A program made the translations under genes and the position numbers. The notes beneath the pieces are model-generated. The model was not told where the DNA came from. It ran no database searches and saw only the letters and a list, made by a program, of their open reading frames with translations. Below are positions 1 to 8,021 of a DNA stretch of 64,000 nt, piece by piece (position 1 is the stretch's first letter; the number at the start of each line of letters is the position of its first letter). Source of the stretch: Pandoraea commovens (GTDB lineage Bacteria > Pseudomonadota > Gammaproteobacteria > Burkholderiales > Burkholderiaceae); NCBI RefSeq assembly GCF_902459615.1, contig NZ_CABPSA010000004.1:62001-126000 (forward strand). Reading direction: 5' to 3'.

Positions 1-1
1 G

Positions 2-214
2 CTCGGCCTGCGCGCCACGCACGTCAGCATTACCCGCTGGAGCGACCGCGACGAGGCGTCTGCCACCGTCACGCTCGACTGCCCGCAAGGTTCGCGCGCT
101 TCGCTCACGTCGCTCGTCATGCGGCTGTCGGGCGAGCGCAGCGTGCGCCGCGTGTTCTGGTCCGACGACGCCTCGCGTCGCGCGGCCACCACGGGCATGC
201 CCGCGCACGCCTAG
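2..214 (+). CDS. MgtC-like protein, C-terminal fragment
   Basis: The window opens inside a plus-strand reading frame that ends at TAG 212-214; the 70 visible residues run from LGLRATHV to TTGMPAHA. The piece shows a small C-terminal domain with alternating basic and hydrophobic strands (SLVMRLSGERSVRRVFWSD). Its placement directly before mgtA fits the ACT-like tail of MgtC/SapB family inner-membrane proteins, which support growth at low Mg2+ and in phagocytes. The identification rests mainly on context, because the membrane domain lies outside the window. Confidence 0.45.
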   Translation, partial: LGLRATHVSITRWSDRDEASATVTLDCPQGSRASLTSLVMRLSGERSVRRVFWSDDASRRAATTGMPAHA

Positions 215-306
215 TGCCGCGCGGCTGACCGATTCGACCCATCACTGCCGGATGACGCAACGCGCGTTTTCCTGCGTATCGAATCAACGAACCTAAGGAG
301 TCCGAA

Positions 307-483
307 ATGGAAGACGGAAGTAGTCGAATGTGGCCCGTCGGGACCGTACCTTTGACGTATGGCTTCCCGGCGGGCGACCCGATGCCAGAACCCCATACAC
401 GTATTTTTGCTTTCACCGACCGCGCGCTGCGCGGCGCGGCTGGGTGCGTTCGCGCTTTTTTCCGGAGAGCTGATCTTCGGTAG
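307..483 (+). CDS. Candidate MgtL-like leader peptide of mgtA (58 aa)
   Basis: A short frame starts at ATG 307 behind a strong AAGGAG Shine-Dalgarno (296-301) and ends at TAG 481, 66 nt before the mgtA start. The peptide contains an acid/proline stretch, DPMPEP at residues 24-29, with further prolines at 10, 15 and 21. Salmonella MgtL (MEPDPTPLP...) uses a similar acidic-proline stretch to destabilise ribosomes at low Mg2+ and raise mgtA expression. This peptide is not a recognisable homologue of MgtL; the match is in position, ribosome site and residue logic. The second half of the frame is arginine rich and overlaps the hairpins at 420-461. It could instead be an unrelated small protein. 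Confidence 0.5.
   Translation: MEDGSSRMWPVGTVPLTYGFPAGDPMPEPHTRIFAFTDRALRGAAGCVRAFFRRADLR
420..461 (+). promoter_or_regulatory. Candidate attenuator hairpins in the mgtA leader
   Basis: Bases 420-425 (CCGCGC) pair perfectly with 429-434 (GCGCGG). Bases 434-438 (GCGCG) can instead pair with 451-455 (CGCGC), directly followed by six T at 456-461. The two stems share base 434 and crowd each other, so they look like an antiterminator and a terminator. They sit inside the leader frame, about 27 nt after the DPMPEP codons, where ribosome drop-off would change folding. Pairing is seen in the sequence; function is inferred. Confidence 0.45.
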
Positions 484-549
484 CGACTGACGAGACCGGC
501 CGGCCGCCTCGCCCATCAGGGCAAGCGTCAGTTGCGCCAGGAAATCGTC

Positions 550-3303
550 ATGACAAATAACCACCGCTCCCGCCATAAGCAGCGCGGCTTCGTCGACAAC
601 GCCACAGCGTCCGACCTGCCGCTCTCGGGCCCCGAAGTCGTCGCACGTCTCGCGACCGAACCGCTGCACCAGGTCCTGCACACGCTCGGCACCGATGTCA
701 GCGGCCTGCCGCTGGCCGACGTCGGCCAGCGCCAGACGCGCTACGGGCCCAACGAGATCGCCCACGACAAGCCGCCGCACTGGACGCGCCAGCTCGTCAG
801 TGCCTTCAACAATCCGTTTGTCTTCGTGTTGCTCGCGCTCGTCACGATCAGCTTCTTTACCGACGTCTACTTCGCCGATCCGGGCGATCAGGATTACAAG
901 GGCATCATCATCCTGTCGACGATGGTGACGATCAGCGGCCTGCTGCGCTTCTTCTCCGAGTTCCGGTCGCTTCAGGCGGCCGAAAAGCTCAAGGCGATGG
1001 TGCGCACCACCGCCAGCGTGCGCCGCCGTTTGTCGGCGTCGGGCAAGTCTGAGCGTCACGAGGTCGCCATGCGCGAGTTGGTCGTGGGCGACATCGTGAC
1101 GCTTCAGGCAGGGGACATGATCCCGGCCGATCTGCGTCTGATCGAATCGCGCGACCTGTTCATCAGTCAGGCGGTGCTCACCGGCGAGGCGCTGCCCGTC
1201 GAGAAGTACGACACGCTGGGTGCTGTCGCACAGAAATCGGCGTCCATCGCAGCGGGCGAGGGCAATGCGAACCTGCTCGATCTGTCCAACGTCTGCTTCA
1301 TGGGGACGAACGTCGTGAGCGGCACGGCCGTGGGCGTGGTCGTCGCGACCGGTGGCGACACGTATTTCGGCGCGCTGGCAAAGAATGTCGTCAGCCACAA
1401 GCGCGTGGAGACGAGCTTCGACCGTGGCGTGAACAGCGTGAGCTGGCTGCTGATCCGCTTCATGCTGGTGATGGTGCCGATCGTCTTCATGATCAACGGC
1501 CTCACCAAGGGCGACTGGGTCAGCGCTTTGACGTTTGCGCTGGCTGTGGCTGTGGGGCTGACGCCTGAAATGCTGCCGATGATCGTGAGCGCCAACCTCG
1601 CACGCGGCGCATTGGCGATGTCGCGCCGCAAGGTGGTGGTCAAGCGCCTGAACTCGGTGCAGAACTTCGGTGCGATGGACGTGCTGTGCACCGACAAGAC
1701 CGGCACGCTCACGCAGGACCGCATCATTCTCGAACAGCATCTGGATGTGGCGGGCGACGAGCAGGAAGACGTGCTGCGTCTGGGCTGGCTCAACAGCTAT
1801 CACCAGAGCGGCCAGCGCAATCTGATCGACGTGGCGATTATCCGTCGCGCCAATGAGATCGGCGAGTCGGTGCAGCCGCGCGCGTTTGCCAAGATCGATG
1901 AACTGCCGTTCGATTTCGTGCGTCGCCGCCTGTCCGTCGTGGTCGCGAACGATCGCGGTGAGCATCAGATGATCACGAAGGGTGCCGTCGAAGAAATGCT
2001 GTCCGTCGCCACGCACGTGAAGACCCCGCAGGGTGTGCGTGCGCTCGACAACACGGCTCGCGCCATGCTGATTGCGCGCGCCGAGGCTTACAACGAGGAC
2101 GGCTTCCGCGTGCTGGTCGTGGCCACCCGCGACATTCCGGCGGGCGAGGCGAAGACGCAGTACAAGACGTCCGACGAACGTGAGCTGACGGTGTGCGGCT
2201 TCCTCACCTTCCTCGATCCGCCCAAGGATTCCGCCGCCCCGGCGATTGCCGCACTGCGCGAGCATGGCGTGACGGTCAAGGTGCTCACGGGCGACAACCC
2301 TATCGTCACGATCAAGGTGTGCCGTCAGGTCGGACTGGAACCGGGCACGCCGCTGCTCGGCGCCGACATCGAGCCGATGGACGACGCCACGCTGCGCGAA
2401 GTCGTGGGCCGCACGACCGTGTTCGCCAAGCTCGCCCCGCTGCACAAGGCGCGTGTGGTCAAGGCGTTGCAGGCCAACGGCCACACGGTGGGCTTCCTCG
2501 GCGACGGCATCAACGACGCTCCTGCGCTGCGCGATGCCGACGTGGGCATCTCGGTGGACACCGGTGCGGATATCGCCAAGGAGACTGCCGACATCATCCT
2601 GCTTGAAAAGAGCCTGATGGTGCTCGAAGCGGGCGTGATCAAGGGGCGCGAGACGTTCGGCAACATCCTCAAGTACTTGAACATGACGGCCAGCTCGAAC
2701 TTCGGCAACGTGTTCTCCGTGCTGGTGGCGAGCGCGTTTCTGCCGTGGGAGCCGATGCTGGCGATGCAGTTGCTCATCCAGAACCTGATCTACGACATCT
2801 CGCAGATGTTCCTGCCGTGGGACCGCATGGATCCGGAGTTCCTGAAGAAGCCGCGCAAGTGGGACGCCAGCAACATCCGCCGCTTCATGCTGTGGATCGG
2901 GCCGACCTCTTCGGTGTTCGACATCACGACCTATGCGCTGATGTGGACGGTCTTCGGTGCGGGTGCGCTGTATCACGCTCATGGCGGCGACGCCGGTCAG
3001 GTCATCATGAATTCAGGCTGGTTCATCGAAGGGCTCGTCTCGCAGACGCTGGTCGTGCACTTGCTGCGCACGCAGAAGATTCCGTTCCTGCAAAGCACGC
3101 CGGCGCTGCCGATCATGCTCTCGACGTCCGTCGCCATCGCGATCGCTTGCTGGCTGCCGTACTCGCCGTTCGCCGGGGCGCTCGGCTTCGTCAGCCTGCC
3201 GTTCTCGTACTTCTACTGGCTCGTGGCAACGATGCTTGGGTACATCGCGCTGGCGCAAATGGTGAAGACGGTCTATATCCGCCGCTTCGGCCGCTGGTTC
3301 TGA
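550..3303 (+). CDS. mgtA: Magnesium-translocating P-type ATPase
   Basis: P3B-type ATPase of 917 residues that imports Mg2+ across the inner membrane at the cost of ATP. Visible motifs are TGE of the actuator domain (211-213), PEML in membrane segment 4 (about 339), the phosphorylated aspartate D382 in DKTGT, and GDGINDAP (651-658). About ten hydrophobic segments are spread as in MgtA/MgtB. ATG 550 is preferred over TTG 532 because AGGA at 539-542 precedes it at normal spacing. The gene follows an MgtC-like fragment and a candidate sensing leader, so transcription is probably induced by low Mg2+. Length matches the family (about 900 aa). Confidence 0.95.
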   Translation: MTNNHRSRHKQRGFVDNATASDLPLSGPEVVARLATEPLHQVLHTLGTDVSGLPLADVGQRQTRYGPNEIAHDKPPHWTRQLVSAFNNPFVFVLLALVTISFFTDVYFADPGDQDYKGIIILSTMVTISGLLRFFSEFRSLQAAEKLKAMVRTTASVRRRLSASGKSERHEVAMRELVVGDIVTLQAGDMIPADLRLIESRDLFISQAVLTGEALPVEKYDTLGAVAQKSASIAAGEGNANLLDLSNVCFMGTNVVSGTAVGVVVATGGDTYFGALAKNVVSHKRVETSFDRGVNSVSWLLIRFMLVMVPIVFMINGLTKGDWVSALTFALAVAVGLTPEMLPMIVSANLARGALAMSRRKVVVKRLNSVQNFGAMDVLCTDKTGTLTQDRIILEQHLDVAGDEQEDVLRLGWLNSYHQSGQRNLIDVAIIRRANEIGESVQPRAFAKIDELPFDFVRRRLSVVVANDRGEHQMITKGAVEEMLSVATHVKTPQGVRALDNTARAMLIARAEAYNEDGFRVLVVATRDIPAGEAKTQYKTSDERELTVCGFLTFLDPPKDSAAPAIAALREHGVTVKVLTGDNPIVTIKVCRQVGLEPGTPLLGADIEPMDDATLREVVGRTTVFAKLAPLHKARVVKALQANGHTVGFLGDGINDAPALRDADVGISVDTGADIAKETADIILLEKSLMVLEAGVIKGRETFGNILKYLNMTASSNFGNVFSVLVASAFLPWEPMLAMQLLIQNLIYDISQMFLPWDRMDPEFLKKPRKWDASNIRRFMLWIGPTSSVFDITTYALMWTVFGAGALYHAHGGDAGQVIMNSGWFIEGLVSQTLVVHLLRTQKIPFLQSTPALPIMLSTSVAIAIACWLPYSPFAGALGFVSLPFSYFYWLVATMLGYIALAQMVKTVYIRRFGRWF

Positions 3304-3349
3304 TTCATGAGCGAAGTCTGAAAGCTCGCCTCACACATTGCAGTTGCAA

Positions 3350-3377
3350 TGCCACCCGCCCCGCTGGGGCGGGGGCA
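3350..3377 (+). terminator. GC-rich hairpin after mgtA
   Basis: CCCGCCCC (3355-3362) pairs with GGGGCGGG (3366-3373) around a GCT loop, and TGCC (3350-3353) extends the stem with GGCA (3374-3377). No T-run follows, so it is either a weak intrinsic terminator or an RNA-stabilising hairpin between mgtA and the next gene. Confidence 0.5.
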
Positions 3378-3454
3378 CTGCCCCCACACACTTTCGTCCT
3401 GGCGCGTGCGTTGGCGTGCGGCCCGGGACGGCACACGAAAAAAGAGAACGACTC

Positions 3455-4189
3455 ATGAAGAAGCAACTGATGTATCTCGCGCTGTTCTGCCCGCTCAGCG
3501 CGTTCGCAGCACACCCGTTGACCTCCGACGACACGGGCACGCAGGGTGACGGCAACTGGCAGTTCGAGACGAACGGCGAAGTCACGTCGAAGCAGGAGGA
3601 CATCGGCCGTCAGACGCTTTGGAACAGCACGCTTACGCGCGGTTTCGGCGAAGCGCTCGATCTGTACGTCAATGTGCCTTACACGAATATCCAGAACCGC
3701 TCCGAGAGCGCAGGCAGCGGCGTTGGCGACGTGGAGACGGGCGCCAAGTGGCGCATGTACGACGACGGCGCGTTCAGCATCGGCCTCAAGCCGTACCTGA
3801 CCTTTCCGTCCGGCAACGATCAGCGCGGGCTGGGGACGGGCCGGGTCAATGCCGGAGCGACGCTGCTCGCGCAGTATCAGATCGACGACTGGACCTTCCT
3901 GGCCAACGCCGGCGGCGCCTATCAGGCGAACCGTCAGGGGCAGCGGCAGGGGGTGTGGAAGGCGTCGGCAGCGGTGTTGTATCGCGTGTTGCCGTCGACG
4001 CAACTGATTCTGGACGTGGGCACGTCGCAAAACCCCGATTTTGCGCAGAAGACGAACCCGGCTTTCATGATTCTCGGGGCCATCTACAGCCCGACATCGT
4101 GGATGGATCTTGACGTCGGCTATCGGCGCGGTCTGAACCCGCAAACCTACGACTATTCGTGGATGGGCGGGCTGACGATGCGCTGGTAA
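3455..4189 (+). CDS. Outer-membrane transporter-like beta-barrel (PF13557 type)
   Basis: Predicted exported protein of 244 residues. The start ATG 3455 gives a classical signal peptide (MKKQLMYLALFCPLSAFA) cleaved near residue 18. The mature part begins HPLTSDDTGTQG and consists of alternating amphipathic strands; it ends in an aromatic residue (MRW) typical of outer-membrane barrels. This N-terminal pattern and length fit the family named 'MetA-pathway of phenol degradation', now annotated simply as transporter. Substrate is unknown. It is co-directional with mgtA but separated by a hairpin, and no metal-binding pattern links it clearly to Mg2+ uptake. Confidence 0.75.
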   Translation: MKKQLMYLALFCPLSAFAAHPLTSDDTGTQGDGNWQFETNGEVTSKQEDIGRQTLWNSTLTRGFGEALDLYVNVPYTNIQNRSESAGSGVGDVETGAKWRMYDDGAFSIGLKPYLTFPSGNDQRGLGTGRVNAGATLLAQYQIDDWTFLANAGGAYQANRQGQRQGVWKASAAVLYRVLPSTQLILDVGTSQNPDFAQKTNPAFMILGAIYSPTSWMDLDVGYRRGLNPQTYDYSWMGGLTMRW

Positions 4190-4272
4190 GCGTTTGATGG
4201 TAAGTCCTTATCGCGAAAAGAAAATTCTCGCGCCGTACGCGCTCGAGCGTTCTGCAAAAAATCGGGGGCGTA

Positions 4273-4302
4273 CGGCATGCACGGGACATAAGATGCATGC
4301 CG
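4273..4302. promoter_or_regulatory. Inverted repeat upstream of nsrR
   Basis: CGGCATGCA (4273-4281) and TGCATGCCG (4294-4302) form a perfect 9-bp inverted repeat with a 12-nt spacer. The right part includes AAGATGCAT, identical to one half of the enterobacterial NsrR operator. It lies about 100 nt before the Rrf2 regulator start and is a candidate autoregulatory site. Confidence 0.45.
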
Positions 4303-4404
4303 GGGCCATGTTAAACTGACTCGCAAAATCATCAGAGGCGGCGCGCCGTGCGCCGCCTGATTCGTTCCCGCTTCCAATCCGCTTTTCGCCTACGTCCGCC
4401 GTCG

Positions 4405-4896
4405 ATGCGACTTACCGACCATACCGATTACAGTCTGCGCACCCTGATCTACGTCGCGGTTCATCCCGACGAGCTTGTGCATGTGCAGTCCGTGGCGGAC
4501 GCCTTCGACATTCCCAAGAATCACCTTGTGAAGATCGTGCAGAAGCTCGGCCAGCTGGGCTTTCTGCATACCGTGCGCGGACGCTCGGGCGGGATTCGTC
4601 TGGGTCGCGCGCCGGAGCGCATCGGACTAGGGGAAGTCGTGCGTGCGATGGAACCCGATTTCGCGATGGTGGAGTGCTTCCATCAGGGAGACAACGCTTG
4701 CGTCATCACGTCGGCGTGCCATCTGCGCGGCGTGCTGGGCGAGGCGCTGCGCTCGTATTTCGCGGTGCTCGACCGCTACACGCTGGCCGATCTCGTCAAC
4801 CAGCCCAATGTGTTGCGTCGTCTTCTTGGGGATGCGGCGGCTGCCGTGATCCCGGTCGCCGACATCAAAGTGAAGCGGCGCACCGCCGGGGCGTAA
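4405..4896 (+). CDS. nsrR: Nitric-oxide-sensing Rrf2-family repressor NsrR
   Basis: Protein of 163 residues counted from ATG 4405; the frame stays open upstream, but MRLTDHTDYSLRTLIYVAV aligns with the start of E. coli NsrR. A winged helix occupies residues 1-80 (FDIPKNHLVKIVQKL, then VRGRSGGIRLG). C91, C99 and C105 match the three cysteines that hold the NO-sensitive iron-sulfur cluster. NsrR normally represses NO-detoxifying genes such as hmp; none is visible next door, so its targets are elsewhere. The inverted repeat upstream suggests autoregulation. Confidence 0.88.
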   Translation: MRLTDHTDYSLRTLIYVAVHPDELVHVQSVADAFDIPKNHLVKIVQKLGQLGFLHTVRGRSGGIRLGRAPERIGLGEVVRAMEPDFAMVECFHQGDNACVITSACHLRGVLGEALRSYFAVLDRYTLADLVNQPNVLRRLLGDAAAAVIPVADIKVKRRTAGA

Positions 4897-5160
4897 GCGG
4901 GCGTCGGGCGCTCGAAAAACCGCCGCAATCTCCCCTTTTTCGGCCATCCGATCAGCGTTCGCTATCGACGTCATAGCGCGCGCCAATCACGTTCGTCAGA
5001 ACTGGACGAATGGTCGCATCTTGCAGACGTCCTGCCGTGCAAGCCGCGCTGTCCTTTCGTAATCTCTAGTCATGCCCGCTAGCGTTCTTCCGGTGAAACG
5101 GATGGACGCACAAGGGAAAACGACACACGGCACACGCTGCCGAACGAAAGGAGTTTGATC

Positions 5161-5460
5161 ATGAACGCTCGTATTTTCGCCGCCGCTCTTATCGCCACTG
5201 CATCGCTGGCTTCCGCTTCGGCTTTCGCCGAGACGCAAACGGCCGACGCTGGTCAATCCGTCGCGTCGCAAGGTGTGAGCCGCGCGCAAGTGCTTGAAGA
5301 ATTGCGTGTAGCACGTGCATCGGGCCAGTTGGATCAATCGCTGCAAACGTATCCGTCGCTGCTGCAACAAGGTGCATCGGTTGGCCGCTCGCGCGCTGAA
5401 GTGCGTTCGGAAATCGGGACGGCCACGCCGGTGGCTGCTGCCGCCGATAACCGCGCCTGA
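5161..5460 (+). CDS. Exported DUF4148-family small protein
   Basis: Protein of 99 residues with a clear signal peptide (MNARIFAAALIATASLASASAFA). The mature part carries the short pattern SRAQVLEELRVARASGQL, typical of DUF4148 proteins abundant in Burkholderiales. The function of that family is not known. ATG 5161 is set by AAGGAG at 5148-5153; two codons upstream, ATG 5155 lies too close to it. It stands alone between nsrR and an AraC regulator, with about 260 nt of leader. A periplasmic or secreted location is expected. Confidence 0.8.
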   Translation: MNARIFAAALIATASLASASAFAETQTADAGQSVASQGVSRAQVLEELRVARASGQLDQSLQTYPSLLQQGASVGRSRAEVRSEIGTATPVAAAADNRA

Positions 5461-5609
5461 GCGCGTGTCGGGTGAATGCGTTAGTTGAGCTTCTGCCCAG
5501 GCATGGCAAGGGCAAGGAGAGTGGTAAGAAGCGGGGCGAAGGGCGGTCCAAGCAAGGGTTGCGTAAATCCTCCATAATCGGCGCACCGGGTTTTTTCGAC
5601 GAGTGCGCC

Positions 5610-6500
5610 ATGGACCGGCTCTCCACCCTGATTTCGAATTTCGGCGTTCGCGCCGGTGTGTTTCATAGCGGCGGCATGTGCGGTATCGCCAGCTATGGTG
5701 TCGACGCCCACGATGGCGGTCACCTGCACTTGCTGCGCTCGGGCGAAGTTGCACTGGTGACGGAAGATGGTGTGCGGCAACAGATCGCCGAACCGTCGCT
5801 GATTTTCTTCCCGCGCCGTAATCATCATCAATTGCTCTCGGGCGAAGCGGACCGCACAGAACTGGTGTGCGGGTCGTTATCGTTCGACGGCGGCCACAAC
5901 AATCCGCTGGTCGCCGCATTGCCCGAGTTTCTCGTTCTGCCGACGAAATCGCTCTCCACGCTCGAACTCACACTGAACTGGCTGTTCGCGGAAGCGTTCG
6001 GGCAGAGCTGCGGACGTCTGGCCGTCATGGACCGCCTGTTCGAGTTGCTCGTGATTCAGTTGCTGCGCCACGTGCTTGAGCATCGTCTGGTGAGCTTCGG
6101 CATGCTGGCCGGGCTGGGTGATCCGCGTCTCGCGCGCGCACTGAACGTCATCCACAATCAACCCGGCGAAGCGTGGACGGTCGAGTCGCTGGCGAGCACT
6201 GCCAACATGTCGCGCGCGAATTTCGCCGCGCAGTTTCGCGAAGTGGTTGGCCAGTCGCCTGCGGACTATCTGCTGGACTGGCGCATCGGGCTGGCACAAA
6301 AGCGTCTGCGCGACGGTCAGCCGATCGCTCGCGTGGCGGAGGAGGTCGGGTACGACAGCGCGTCGGCGCTCGCGCGCGCTTTCCGTCGCAAGACCGGCAG
6401 CAGTCCGCGCGACTGGCTGCGGGCGCAGATGCACGCGGTCACGACGTTGCCGCGTCCGCGCGTAGAGATTGTCCCGGCGCTGCCTGCGCAGGCAGCGTAG
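5610..6500 (+). CDS. AraC-family regulator with N-terminal cupin domain
   Basis: Protein of 296 residues from ATG 5610; upstream codons lack a protein-like composition. Residues 1-170 form a cupin_6-type sensing domain (HLHLLRSGEVALV, FFPRRNHHQLL). Residues 185-285 hold two helix-turn-helix units (WTVESLASTANMSRANF and PIARVAEEVGYDSASALARAF) ending in the usual GSSPRDWLR. Regulators of this subtype often control a neighbouring oxidoreductase or transporter gene; here the convergent neighbour is a porin, so the target is unclear. A terminator separates the two genes. Confidence 0.85.
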   Translation: MDRLSTLISNFGVRAGVFHSGGMCGIASYGVDAHDGGHLHLLRSGEVALVTEDGVRQQIAEPSLIFFPRRNHHQLLSGEADRTELVCGSLSFDGGHNNPLVAALPEFLVLPTKSLSTLELTLNWLFAEAFGQSCGRLAVMDRLFELLVIQLLRHVLEHRLVSFGMLAGLGDPRLARALNVIHNQPGEAWTVESLASTANMSRANFAAQFREVVGQSPADYLLDWRIGLAQKRLRDGQPIARVAEEVGYDSASALARAFRRKTGSSPRDWLRAQMHAVTTLPRPRVEIVPALPAQAA

Positions 6501-6524
6501 TCCGATGCCATACGGCATGCGCAG

Positions 6525-6548
6525 CAACGGCCCGTGAGGGCCGTTGTT
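6525..6548. terminator. Bidirectional terminator between araC-type gene and porin
   Basis: CAACGGCCC (6525-6533) pairs with GGGCCGTTG (6538-6546) around a GTGA loop. It lies between two convergent stop codons and so can serve both strands. T-runs are short. Confidence 0.7.
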
Positions 6549-6565
6549 CGTATTGCGCCCCTGTT

Positions 6566-7801
6566 TTAGAACACGTGGCTGACGCCCAATCGCACCACCG
6601 TCTGCGAGTTGGTGGCGGACGACATGCCGTTCGCGGCGTCACCGACCGAAGCCGTCGCGTCGATCACGTTACCGAAAGCGTCGAGCGTGCTGCCCGAGGC
6701 CTTCTGGTAGCCCGCCAGCGCATACAACTCCGTACGTTTCGACAGGTTGTAAAACGCCGCCAGGTTGAATTGGTGGTACTTCGCACCTGAGACGTTTGCC
6801 GCTGGGGCGTTCACCTTCGTGAAGCTATAGCCGCCACCCAGACGGAAGGCGTTCGTGAAGCGATACATCCCCAGCACGCCGACCGTGTCGAACTTCGCCG
6901 TGCGCGTGAAGCGCGAGTACGTGCCCGCCGAGTATTCGGTGTGGCTGTAATTCGCGCCCAGCGTCGCGTCGCCGATCTGGTAGGTCATCGATGTGGCGAT
7001 CACGTCGCGTGCCTTGGCGCTGGCGTAACCGGCGTTGATCGACGAGGCGAATGCCGACTCGGATGAACCCGCCCAGCTACCGATGGTCGTGTCCGTGGCG
7101 CTCGCCTTGTCGTTGTTGGCGTGCGAGAAGCCGACGCCCCACGTGAGCGGGCCGTTCGCGTACTGTCCGGCGAGGCCCCAGGTGTTCTGACGTCCCATCG
7201 TGCCCGGCTGCCCGCCGAAGCCGTACATTGCCCCGAACGTGAAGCCGCCCCACGTCGGCGAGCGATACTTGACGCTGTTGTTCACGCGCGAGCTGTGGTC
7301 GAGATTGTCGACGTCGCCCGGGTGTGCGGCAACGCCCGAGAGCAGCGCGGTGCCACCGACGGAGCCGACGAGATCGATCAGCGGGTCGTACTGACGGCCG
7401 AGCGTAACGGTGCCGTACGTTTTGTCCTGCAAGCCGACATACGCATGACGGCCGAACTCTGCGCCCCCCTGACTGGCCGTGCCGTTGCCGAGGTTGAAGC
7501 CGTTCTCGAGGCGGAACAACGCCTTCAGGCCACCGCCGAGATCTTCCGTGCCCTGCATGCCCCAGCGGCTGCCTTGCCACGTTCCGCTCTGGAACGCGTA
7601 GTTCGACGCGCCGGTCATGGTGGCCGGGCGGCCCGCCGCACCTGCGCGGGTCACGCTGGCGACGTTGCTGGCGTAGCCGACGCCGCCGTCGACAATGCCG
7701 TAAAGCGTGATGTTGGACTGGGCGTGCGCGAGCGTAGCGGCGCCGCAGCCGATGACCAGTGCAACGGCACGGGCGAGAGGCGAGTGGACGAAAACCTTCA
7801 T
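6566..7801 (-). CDS. Outer-membrane porin, Burkholderia type
   Basis: Porin of 411 residues. A signal peptide (MKVFVHSPLARAVALVIGCGAATLAHA) precedes the standard mature start QSNITLYGIVDGGVGYASN. Barrel motifs follow in the usual order: SRWGMQGTEDLGGGLKALFRLENGF, then RHAYVGLQDKTYGTVTLGRQYDPL, and the last strand VRLGVSHVF ends in phenylalanine for BAM recognition. It is a porin_4 member forming trimeric general or anion-selective channels. CAGGA lies 9 nt before the start. It is transcribed alone on the minus strand with about 220 nt of upstream sequence. Confidence 0.93.
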   Translation of the reverse strand: MKVFVHSPLARAVALVIGCGAATLAHAQSNITLYGIVDGGVGYASNVASVTRAGAAGRPATMTGASNYAFQSGTWQGSRWGMQGTEDLGGGLKALFRLENGFNLGNGTASQGGAEFGRHAYVGLQDKTYGTVTLGRQYDPLIDLVGSVGGTALLSGVAAHPGDVDNLDHSSRVNNSVKYRSPTWGGFTFGAMYGFGGQPGTMGRQNTWGLAGQYANGPLTWGVGFSHANNDKASATDTTIGSWAGSSESAFASSINAGYASAKARDVIATSMTYQIGDATLGANYSHTEYSAGTYSRFTRTAKFDTVGVLGMYRFTNAFRLGGGYSFTKVNAPAANVSGAKYHQFNLAAFYNLSKRTELYALAGYQKASGSTLDAFGNVIDATASVGDAANGMSSATNSQTVVRLGVSHVF

Positions 7802-8021
7802 GGCGTGTTTCCTGAGCGAGGTGAGGCTAAAGGGTGATGCGCGTCCCGGTGTCGTTTCCCGGGATTTCGCGTCACATGAGAAATTAGGAATCCTAAAAAT
7901 ATGAAACTCGACTTCCCGAATGTCTGAGACGAAGGATCGGCGGGAAGTCGGGGGGTGCGTCTGTTATCGACGCGCGTCCCGGGCGCTACGTGGTTACGTT
8001 GCTCTGTCGTTAGTGCGCGTA

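Noticed and set aside
211-2982. Very long minus-strand open frame opposite mgtA
   Set aside because: Its translation is Arg/His-rich with no domains, and it mirrors the codons of mgtA, whose P-type ATPase motifs are unmistakable.
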